Positions 53,171 to 59,846 of a stretch of 59,846 nt of DNA are shown here, piece by piece. The position numbers and the translations under genes are program-made. This DNA comes from Chitinophaga pinensis. Its GTDB lineage: Bacteria; Bacteroidota; Bacteroidia; Chitinophagales; Chitinophagaceae. The notes beneath the pieces were generated by a model that worked only from the letters and a program-made list of their open reading frames with translations, was not told where the DNA came from and did not search any database. The stretch's first letter is position 1. Every line of letters starts with the position of its first letter. The stretch covers positions 1-59,846 of the forward strand of contig CAMBEI010000009.1 in NCBI GenBank assembly GCA_945865645.1. Direction: 5' to 3'.

Positions 53171-53890
53171 TTAATATAATCCAAGTACATCTTTCATGTT
53201 AAAAATACCAGTTTTGCCAGCTAGGTATTCTGCAGCTAAAACAGCTCCCTGTGCAAAACCATGTCGACTATGAGCTGTGTGTGTTATTTCAATATCATCA
53301 ATAATAGAACTGTATTTAATGCTGTGGGTGCCATGTGCAGGATCTTCACGCTTACTTAAAATTACTAGCTCGAGTGGGTTTGTAGAGCTGTAGTTTACCC
53401 AATTTTTTTTACATAAAGTTTCTTTTAAAATTTGCTCTGCTAAAGTTATGGCCGTGCCACTTGGTGCATCTTTTTTTTGTGTGTGATGAATTTCTTCCAT
53501 GCTCACTTCATAGTCTTTATGTCCATTCATCAACTGTGCTAATTTTTTATTCAATTCAAAAAATATATTTACACCCACACTAAAGTTGCTCGCATATAAA
53601 AAACTTCCATTTTTTTTGGCACAGTAATTTTTAATTTCTTCCCAATCTGTAAGCCAGCCAGTGCTACCACTTACCACTGCTATTCCTGCATCAAAACAAT
53701 TACGTATATTTTCTTTTGCACTATTCGGGCCAGTAAATTCTATTGCTATATCACATTGTTGTAAATTTTCTTTTGTAAAAGAATCCTTATTATCAATATC
53801 TATTTTTAAATTAATGATATGCCCGCGTTGCAAGGCTATAGATTCTATTATTTTTCCCATTTTTCCATAACCAACTAATGCAATTTTCAT
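53171..53890 (-). CDS. dapB: 4-hydroxy-tetrahydrodipicolinate reductase
   Basis: It is an NAD(P)H reductase in lysine and diaminopimelate synthesis. The N-terminal VGYGKMGKI is the nucleotide site, and EFTGPNSA and VVSGSTGW follow. The substrate-binding and catalytic region has EIHHTQKKDAPSGTAI, and the C terminus has THTAHSRHGFAQGAVLAAEYL. The 239 residues match the usual length. It is the downstream gene of the parA-parB-DUF5683-dapB run. Confidence 0.96.
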   Translation of the reverse strand: MKIALVGYGKMGKIIESIALQRGHIINLKIDIDNKDSFTKENLQQCDIAIEFTGPNSAKENIRNCFDAGIAVVSGSTGWLTDWEEIKNYCAKKNGSFLYASNFSVGVNIFFELNKKLAQLMNGHKDYEVSMEEIHHTQKKDAPSGTAITLAEQILKETLCKKNWVNYSSTNPLELVILSKREDPAHGTHSIKYSSIIDDIEITHTAHSRHGFAQGAVLAAEYLAGKTGIFNMKDVLGLY

Positions 53891-53938
53891 ACTAATAATT
53901 AAAGTGGTAAAAATATGTATTAAAGAAAATAAAGATAA

Positions 53939-54538
53939 TTATTTTGTGTGATTTTTGCCAAAGTTTAATGCAATACTGATACCCTTAGTATTAGCCAGTG
54001 GACTGTAACCAGGTTTTATTTGTAGGGTTAAATTATCACTCACATCAAAAGTCTTGAGATGTGCATCAACAGTAGCATCCATAACATTTAAGCCCCAAAA
54101 TAAAATAAAAAACAAAACAGTATAATCAACATTCTGTCTTACCTGATTTCTAAAACTTTTAATTCTGTCTGGCTGGTCTTTTACCGAATAATATGGTTGA
54201 GGAATTAGGTAATCATTTGCGGGGTTACCATCTGCCGAATTGGTATAAGCATTCTTTGCAGCTTTGTATTGCTTTACATTATTTCGAAAAATGTATGCAG
54301 TGGTGCCTAATGCGCCGTACACAATTGGAATTTTCCAATATTTTTTATTTGTTGCCTGCCCCCAACCTGGTAATATAGCAGAGCGGTAAGTGGCAATACG
54401 CGGGCTATATTTTTTTGAAATATCTGACTTAGTAAAAATATGGGCATTATTTTTTTTTATATCTTTTTTTTGCGCAAGAACAGGGCTGCTTATAAAAAAT
54501 ATATAGCCAACAAGCGTAAGAATGAATGCTTTAAACAT
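53939..54538 (-). CDS. DUF5683 domain protein
   Basis: This is a 199-residue protein. An N-terminal signal (about 1-22, ending VLAQ) leads to the DUF5683 core RSAILPGWGQATNKKYWKIPIVYGALGTTAY. Two transmembrane-like stretches lie in the core, and the C-terminal part reads LQIKPGYSPLANTKGISIALNF. The family sits next to parB in many Bacteroidota and its role is unknown. The ATG overlaps the parB stop (TAATG), so it is translationally coupled to parB. Confidence 0.82.
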   Translation of the reverse strand: MFKAFILTLVGYIFFISSPVLAQKKDIKKNNAHIFTKSDISKKYSPRIATYRSAILPGWGQATNKKYWKIPIVYGALGTTAYIFRNNVKQYKAAKNAYTNSADGNPANDYLIPQPYYSVKDQPDRIKSFRNQVRQNVDYTVLFFILFWGLNVMDATVDAHLKTFDVSDNLTLQIKPGYSPLANTKGISIALNFGKNHTK

Positions 54539-55446
54539 TAAGATACGTTAATATTAAATTTGTCAAGTAATGCAGTTAGCTCGTCATTAGAATAGTACTC
54601 GAATAAAATACTGCCTTTACCTTTTTTACCTTGTTTTATTCTAACACGGGTATTAAAATGGGATACTAAATTATCTTCAATTTTTTTTAAATTAGCTGGG
54701 AGTGAGGAATTTACAGCAACTTTAACAGGCAATGAATAAAGGGTTCTTACTAACTCTTCAGTATGTCGCACAGACAATCCTTTCTTTTTTATTTCGTTAA
54801 AAATGTATAATTGTTTTTCAACTACATCAACATTAATTAATGCTCTAGCATGCCCCATACTTATTACTGCAGTGCGAACAGCCACTTGAATATCGGGGGG
54901 TAATTTTAACAAGCGAATATAATTTGTTACGGTACTTCTTTCTTTTCCCATTCTTTCGGCTACCTGTTCTTGTGTGTATTCCAACTCGTCCATTAGTCGC
55001 TTGTAACTTAAGGAAATTTCAATAGCATTTAAATCTTTTCGCTGTAAGTTTTCTAATAGAGATAACTCTAGTAATTGAGCGTCGTTAGCTTGTCTAATAT
55101 ATACGGGCACATTTTTTAAATCCGCAATTTTTGCCGCTCTTAAACGTCGTTCACCTGCAATGAGTCTGTATTTGCCATTTGGTAATTTAGATACGGTTAG
55201 TGGTTGAATGAGGTCGTGTATTTTAATTGATTCGGCAAGCTCATTTAAATCAACTTCATTAAAATCGTAGCGGGGCTGTTTTGGGTTTACTTCAATTTGA
55301 TCTAATGCAATACGCATTGAGATTGCCGACTGTTCCACTAGTTCGGTTTTTAAATTTCCGGCAGTATTTTTTAAATCTGCATCAATGTTTTGTAATAAAA
55401 CTCTGATTCCTTTTCCTAAGGCATCTTTTCTATTTGGATGAGTCAT
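54538..55446 (-). CDS. parB: Chromosome partitioning protein ParB
   Basis: ParB binds parS near the origin and loads CTP-dependent clamps. The 302-residue protein starts with RKDALGKGIRVLL, the ParA-contact region. The ParB/Srx CTPase domain (about 45-145) has RLIAGERRLRAAK and LLENLQRKDLNAIE. The helix-turn-helix (about 155-180) reads EYTQEQVAERMGKERSTVTNY. The C-terminal region is lysine-rich and shorter than the dimerisation domain of some orthologues. It is preceded by parA with an 83-bp gap. Confidence 0.95.
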   Translation of the reverse strand: MTHPNRKDALGKGIRVLLQNIDADLKNTAGNLKTELVEQSAISMRIALDQIEVNPKQPRYDFNEVDLNELAESIKIHDLIQPLTVSKLPNGKYRLIAGERRLRAAKIADLKNVPVYIRQANDAQLLELSLLENLQRKDLNAIEISLSYKRLMDELEYTQEQVAERMGKERSTVTNYIRLLKLPPDIQVAVRTAVISMGHARALINVDVVEKQLYIFNEIKKKGLSVRHTEELVRTLYSLPVKVAVNSSLPANLKKIEDNLVSHFNTRVRIKQGKKGKGSILFEYYSNDELTALLDKFNINVS

Positions 55447-55529
55447 TTTAGTTTTACGTTTTTTAAGTTTTACATTTTAAGTTCAGTTTTTAAAGCATAT
55501 TTAAAATACACTTTAGAACCTATAACTTG

Positions 55530-56330
55530 TTACTCTAAAATCCTATCTTGTTCTTTTATCTTAGTCATGTTGTTTTTTTGTAAAATTTCTTTGGCTAAGT
55601 TTAGATAATTGATAGCTCCCTTGCTATCTGAGTCATACAAAATAACAGGTTTCCCAAAACTAGGGGCTTCACTTAGTCTGGTATTTCGGTGTATGATACT
55701 GCTAAAAACAATATCCTCAAAATGACGACGCACTTCACTTACCACTTGATTGCAAAGGCGTAGTCGACCATCGTACATTGTCATCAAAATGCCTTCAATT
55801 TTTAAATCCGTATTTAATCTGCTCTGTACTATTTTAATGGTGTTTAATAATTTTCCTAATCCTTCTAATGCAAAAAATTCGGTTTGTACAGGCACTACCA
55901 CACTATTGGCAGCCGTTAACGCATTTACAGTTATTAATCCTAAAGAAGGAGAGCAGTCAATAATAATAAAATCATACTCATCTCTAATGGGTTCTAATAT
56001 TTTTTTTAGTACCATTTCGCGGTTAGGATAATTAATCATTTCAATTTCGGCACCTGCTAAATCAATATGTGAAGGCAGCACATATAAAAAAGGGATATCC
56101 GATTTTAAAATCATGTCTTTTGCCAATGCTTCGTTTACCATGCAATCATACAAACTCTGTGTAATATTATGTAAATCAAAACCAGTTCCAGTTGTGCTAT
56201 TAGCTTGTGGATCAGCATCTACCAGTAATGTTTTAAACTCAAGCACAGCCAAACTTGCTGCCAAATTAATAGCTGTGGTTGTTTTACCAACACCGCCTTT
56301 TTGATTTGCTACTCCTATTATTTTTGCCAT
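55530..56330 (-). CDS. parA: Chromosome partitioning ATPase ParA (Soj)
   Basis: This 266-residue deviant-Walker ATPase cooperates with ParB to segregate the origin. The N-terminal [20 protein letters not shown] is the P-loop with the signature lysine. [22 protein letters not shown] and [17 protein letters not shown] complete the ATPase core. The ATG at 56330 begins [11 protein letters not shown]. The in-frame start at 56369 is rejected because it adds 13 residues before the P-loop domain. The upstream UPF0173 gene is 48 bases away on the same strand. Confidence 0.96.
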   Translation of the reverse strand: MAKIIGVANQKGGVGKTTTAINLAASLAVLEFKTLLVDADPQANSTTGTGFDLHNITQSLYDCMVNEALAKDMILKSDIPFLYVLPSHIDLAGAEIEMINYPNREMVLKKILEPIRDEYDFIIIDCSPSLGLITVNALTAANSVVVPVQTEFFALEGLGKLLNTIKIVQSRLNTDLKIEGILMTMYDGRLRLCNQVVSEVRRHFEDIVFSSIIHRNTRLSEAPSFGKPVILYDSDSKGAINYLNLAKEILQKNNMTKIKEQDRILE

Positions 56331-56378
56331 ATTATCGTTATATGTTGTGCCGCATCCTAAATTAAGCACAGCTGTTAT

Positions 56379-57059
56379 TTATATTATTATTGTTTCGCCA
56401 ATTACCGGAAGCTTTAATTCCAGTTCATTTTTAATAAATAATTCAATTGCTTTTTGATGATCTATTTTAATAATGCCAAAGGTATCGTAATGTACTCCAA
56501 TTACCATTTTAGTTTGTACCATTTTTGCTGCTTGTATGGCGTCTACTATGCCCATTGTAAAATTGTCGCCAATAGGCAGTATGGCAAAATCAATTTGTGC
56601 AAACATCGGAATTAGTTGCATATCCAGTGTTAATGCGGTATCTCCGGCGTAATAAAAGTTGCTTTCTTCATTTATAATAATAAAACCTAGTGGGTTGCCA
56701 CCATAGCTTCCATCAGGCAAGCTTGAAGAATGAATGGCATTAACCACTTTTATAGTGCCAAAATCAAACGTCTTTTTTCCCCCAATATTCATAGGGTGAT
56801 ATTTTTCGATGCCCTTAGCTGCAAACCACATAGCTACCTCATAAGCTGCAATAATAGTGGCATTTGTTCTTTTTGCAATCGCTTCTACATCTGCTACATG
56901 GTCGCTATGTCCATGGCTTAGTAAAATATAATCTGCCTCAATATCATTAATATTAATAGCCGATGCCAGCTGATTTTGGGTAATAAACGGATCAAATAGT
57001 AATTTTTTACCATTTATCGTAATGCTAAAACAAGAATGGCCGTAAAAAGTAAGCTGCAT
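56379..57059 (-). CDS. UPF0173 family metal-dependent hydrolase
   Basis: This 226-residue metallo-beta-lactamase-fold protein has the zinc motif LLSHGHSDHVAD (HxHxDH) near residue 50. Other parts are FYGHSCF at the start, FYYAGDTALT and LPIGDNFTMG. The family is annotated UPF0173 and its substrate is unknown. It is the first gene of the parA-parB run. Relation to segregation is not implied by the domain. Confidence 0.9.
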   Translation of the reverse strand: MQLTFYGHSCFSITINGKKLLFDPFITQNQLASAININDIEADYILLSHGHSDHVADVEAIAKRTNATIIAAYEVAMWFAAKGIEKYHPMNIGGKKTFDFGTIKVVNAIHSSSLPDGSYGGNPLGFIIINEESNFYYAGDTALTLDMQLIPMFAQIDFAILPIGDNFTMGIVDAIQAAKMVQTKMVIGVHYDTFGIIKIDHQKAIELFIKNELELKLPVIGETIII

Positions 57060-57338
57060 AATTATAATTTTTTATAAAAATAAGTAACGACTAAAATTAA
57101 GCATACTTATTATTATTTGTTACCATTTTGCACCAATAGGATTGCAAATTTAACTATTCGGAATAAAATTGCACAACAAAGGAGCATCTTGATTGTAATA
57201 ATGGGGAATTAGCTAATACAGAAAATTTAATATAATATTTATTTTAATATAAGAAAAACGAACAAAGGGGTTATTAAAAAAGTTAAAGTATAGTCGTTCT
57301 CTAATAAAATAAAATAAGATAAAATTTAAGTAATTAAC

Positions 57339-58598
57339 ATGCATTCCATACGAACCCCTATAGGTATTTTCTTTATTATAGCGATACTGATATTGATGGA
57401 TACCTATATTTTTCAGGCTATAAAAACGGTTAATCAAACGGCATCGCCTAAATTTAAAATGGTGATATATTCTGTTTACTGGATTATTTCTGCAGCGGCA
57501 GTTACCAGTTTTTTATTATTTCTTTTTACGGAACAAAATTTTATGGGTAAAAAATTTAGAACCTATCTTTTTACTACTTTTATTGGATTATTTTTAGCCA
57601 AATTAATTGCCATTATTTTCTTTTTTGTAGATGATTTAAGAAGAGTAGCGCAATGGATTACTGGCAAAGTATTTTCTAATAATTTGAAATTTAATAATTT
57701 AACTAATGAAGGTATTAGTCGTTCGGCATTTTTAAGTTGGCTTGGGTTAGCGGCTGGCGGATCTTTATTTGGCAGCTTGCTTTATGGTTTTGGAAACAAA
57801 TATAATTACCATATCAAACGTATGAAGATGTCCTTTGCTAATTTACCTGCAGCGTTTAAAGGATTAAAAATTATTCATATTAGCGATATACATAGTGGTA
57901 GCCTTGCCGATAAAAGAGCTGTTCTAAATGGTGTGCAAAAAATAATTAATGCGCACGCAGACATTATTTTTTTTACGGGTGATTTAGTGAATGATCGTGC
58001 CACAGAGATGGAAGACTATATAGAAATTTTTAAACAGCTAAAAGCGCCAATGGGCGTGTTCAGTATTTTTGGCAATCATGATTATGGCGATTATGTAAGC
58101 TGGCCTTATAAAGGAATTACCAAAGATCAAAATTTAGAAAATCTTAAAAAAGTTCATACTAATTTAGGTTGGCGTTTGTTAATGAATGAACATGTTGTTC
58201 TAGAAAAAGGAGGTGCCGAAATTGCTTTATTGGGTATTGAAAACTGGAGTAATAAAATTCGTTTTCCAAAACATGGCAGGATGGATTTAGCACATACAGG
58301 TACCGAAAAATATCCTTTTAAAATATTATTAAGTCATGACCCTAGCCATTGGGATGCCCAAGTAAAAACCAAATATGCAGATGTGGATTTGATGCTTAGT
58401 GGCCATACACATGGCATGCAGTTTGGCATAGAAATACCGGGCTTTAAATGGAGTCCTATACAATATATATATAAACAATGGTCTGGATTATATGAAGATG
58501 GAAAACAAAAATTGTATGTTAATCCGGGCTTTGGTTTTCTTGGTTACCCGGGTAGGGTGGGCATACTACCAGAAATAACACTGATTGAATTGATATAA
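57339..58598 (+). CDS. Membrane-anchored metallophosphoesterase (YkuE-like)
   Basis: This 419-residue protein has about four N-terminal transmembrane helices (about 1-115), including FIIAILILMDTYIFQ and TTFIGLFLAKLIAIIFFFV. The C-terminal calcineurin-like phosphoesterase domain starts near residue 165 with GLKIIHISDIHSGSL. Metal ligands are ISDIH, FFTGDLVND, FGNHDYGDY, LLSHDPSHW and LSGHTHGMQ. The substrate is unknown, possibly a lipid headgroup. It is convergent with the helicase. A short terminator separates the two. Confidence 0.9.
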   Translation: MHSIRTPIGIFFIIAILILMDTYIFQAIKTVNQTASPKFKMVIYSVYWIISAAAVTSFLLFLFTEQNFMGKKFRTYLFTTFIGLFLAKLIAIIFFFVDDLRRVAQWITGKVFSNNLKFNNLTNEGISRSAFLSWLGLAAGGSLFGSLLYGFGNKYNYHIKRMKMSFANLPAAFKGLKIIHISDIHSGSLADKRAVLNGVQKIINAHADIIFFTGDLVNDRATEMEDYIEIFKQLKAPMGVFSIFGNHDYGDYVSWPYKGITKDQNLENLKKVHTNLGWRLLMNEHVVLEKGGAEIALLGIENWSNKIRFPKHGRMDLAHTGTEKYPFKILLSHDPSHWDAQVKTKYADVDLMLSGHTHGMQFGIEIPGFKWSPIQYIYKQWSGLYEDGKQKLYVNPGFGFLGYPGRVGILPEITLIELI

Positions 58599-58624
58599 AA
58601 AAAGCCCCATGTTGGGACTTTTTA
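58597..58624. terminator. Probable bidirectional terminator
   Basis: AG-CCCA and TGGG-CT form a stem with one internal mismatch (loop TGT) between an A run and a T run. It fits both convergent genes. Confidence 0.6.
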
Positions 58625-58627
58625 ATG

Positions 58628-59846
58628 TTATCTAAAACTTCTTTTTTCTTTGGGAGCATAAATTCTTTTTCTTCCTTCGGCTGCCCTGTCGCTTCTTCCT
58701 CCTCCGCCTCCTTCATCATTAGGTCTTTTAAACCCGCCATCAGCTTCATTCATACGTACGGTACGGTTGTTATAACGTTTGCCATCTATGGCATTAATCA
58801 TTTTACTTGCATCGGCTTTATCAATCTCAATCCAGCTATTCATATCCCGCATGTCAATTTTTCCTAACACTTCTTTTTTAAGATCACTCTCGTCTAATAT
58901 AAACTGTAAAAAGCTGGCTTTATAAAAACCGTCCTTGGTGCCTAGGTTAATAAACAATCTGGTATATCCGCTATCGCGTCTATTAAAATCCGAACGTTCT
59001 TTTCTGCTGCCACCCATATCATCCCTGCCTGCTGCTGGCCTTCTTTCGCCTCTAACATCAGCTCTGTTTAGGTCGTCGGCATTTTCGTAATACTTTAAAA
59101 AATGGCTAAATTCTAAAGCGGCTACTCGTTGTAGTACTTCTTCCTTACTAACATCTTTAAATTTTTCCATTAAATCGGGCATATAAGTTTCATAATCGCC
59201 ATGGTTAACATCGGCCTGCATTAGTTTATCCATGAAATGAAAAAACTGCTTGCGACAAACATCTTTACCCGATGGTACATCTACTTTATGAAACTGTGCA
59301 TTAATCATTCTTTCTAATGATTTAATCTTATAAGATTCCCTACTATGGCAAATAGATAAGCAGATGCCGGTTTTGCCAGCACGGCCTGTACGGCCACTTC
59401 TATGGGTGTACACTTCCATATCATCGGGTAATTCAAAATTAATAACATGGGTAATGCCATCTACATCAATACCTCTAGCAGCAACATCGGTTGCAATTAG
59501 TAATTGTAAATTTTTACTGCGAAAGCGGCCCATTACTTTATCACGTTGTTGTTGTGTTAAATCTCCATGTAGGGCTTCAATATCATAACCGGCTTTAGAT
59601 AAGCGCTCCGATACTTCTTGCGCATCGGCTTTAGTACGGGTAAAAATAATGCCGTACATATCCGGGTTAAAATCTATCAAACGTTTTAATGATTCATAAC
59701 GGTGCTGTGCAGGTACAACAGAAAATTGGTGAACAATATTTACATTACCACTATTCTTTTTACCAACCGTAACCTCTTTTGGATTTTCCATGTAGTTTCT
59801 AGAAATAGCTCTTACTTCTGGTGGCATGGTAGCACTAAATAACCAG
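58628..59846 (-). CDS. DEAD-box RNA helicase, C-terminal part (cut by the window edge)
   Basis: The 3' portion of a DEAD-box helicase gene; the 5' part lies beyond the window. The visible sequence begins WLFSATMPPEV, motif III (SAT). The helicase C domain has FTRTKADAQEVSERL, ALHGDLTQQQR, ATDVAARGID (motif V) and HRSGRTGRAGKTG (motif VI). A linker with Arg/Asp-rich repeats (about 270-300 of the partial product) follows. Next come a DbpA-type RNA-binding region (RLFINLGTKDGFYKASFLQFILDE) and a Gly/Arg-rich tail with a GGGGGR run. This is a DeaD/CsdA-like layout used in ribosome assembly or cold adaptation. Confidence 0.93.
   Translation of the reverse strand, partial: WLFSATMPPEVRAISRNYMENPKEVTVGKKNSGNVNIVHQFSVVPAQHRYESLKRLIDFNPDMYGIIFTRTKADAQEVSERLSKAGYDIEALHGDLTQQQRDKVMGRFRSKNLQLLIATDVAARGIDVDGITHVINFELPDDMEVYTHRSGRTGRAGKTGICLSICHSRESYKIKSLERMINAQFHKVDVPSGKDVCRKQFFHFMDKLMQADVNHGDYETYMPDLMEKFKDVSKEEVLQRVAALEFSHFLKYYENADDLNRADVRGERRPAAGRDDMGGSRKERSDFNRRDSGYTRLFINLGTKDGFYKASFLQFILDESDLKKEVLGKIDMRDMNSWIEIDKADASKMINAIDGKRYNNRTVRMNEADGGFKRPNDEGGGGGRSDRAAEGRKRIYAPKEKRSFR

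Noticed and set aside
57213..57437. Minus-strand ORF of 74 codons near the membrane phosphoesterase start
   Set aside because: AT-rich sequence, mostly Asn/Tyr/Phe/Ile codons and overlapping a real gene start. There is no support for coding.

Overview
The window looks like ordinary chromosome of an AT-rich member of the Bacteroidota, most likely class Chitinophagia (Chitinophagaceae-like; inferred from protein character, no search was run). The evidence is a type IX secretion C-terminal sorting domain, two TonB-dependent receptors, many small lipoproteins, a zinc-less ribosomal protein L36, parA-parB-DUF5683-dapB gene order, weak Shine-Dalgarno sequences and TAnnTTTG-type -7 promoter elements. 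No prophage, insertion sequence, integron or CRISPR array is visible.

Layout. 0.2-8.4 kb: clpC, cmk, ispH, a DegP/HtrA protease, and a LuxC-like acyl-CoA reductase divergent from a two-cluster ferredoxin. 8.6-11.3 kb: a lipoprotein, ddl, a PASTA protein and a rhodanese. 11.4-14.05 kb: a TonB-dependent receptor under a TPP riboswitch, then an initiator tRNA with its own promoter and terminator. 14.1-17.1 kb: GTPases era and der, separated by a four-helix-bundle (23S rRNA intervening-sequence type) gene lying between two inverted arrays of a 7-bp repeat, then a 59-residue lipoprotein. 17.1-18.9 kb: a non-coding gap and a T9SS-sorted secreted protein. 19.1-23.4 kb (minus strand): a half-size TSUP permease coupled to pyrophosphatase, a truncated crcB, three DUF4878-like lipoproteins and phoH. 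23.8-30.2 kb (minus): an acyl-CoA synthetase, a tightly overlapping TM2/DUF2752/DUF4870/M48 membrane operon, and a second TonB-dependent receptor. 30.3-35.4 kb: rpe, a TPR lipoprotein, a PD40 propeller protein, an MJ0936/YfcE-type phosphoesterase, hmgA and an unknown protein. 35.6-39.5 kb: the alpha ribosomal operon infA-rpmJ-rpsM-rpsK-rpsD-rpoA-rplQ with its own promoter and terminator and without secY. 39.6-50.8 kb: carA, aroQ, a PpiC-like protein, a large DUF4954-like protein, glmS, a histidine phosphatase, mgtE, a SET-domain protein and aconitase. 50.9-59.8 kb: a PspC-like protein, kdsA, an SDR threonine dehydrogenase-like protein, dapB, DUF5683, parB, parA, a UPF0173 hydrolase, a membrane metallophosphoesterase, and a DEAD-box helicase cut by the right edge.

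Most genes are housekeeping: envelope synthesis (ddl, glmS, kdsA, dapB, ispH), translation and ribosome assembly, proteostasis (ClpC, HtrA, M48, PpiC) and chromosome segregation. I found no clearly new defence or biosynthetic system. The least ordinary items are the heptad-flanked four-helix-bundle gene, the four-gene overlapping membrane operon, the TPP-controlled outer-membrane receptor, the paralogous lipoprotein cluster and the truncated crcB.
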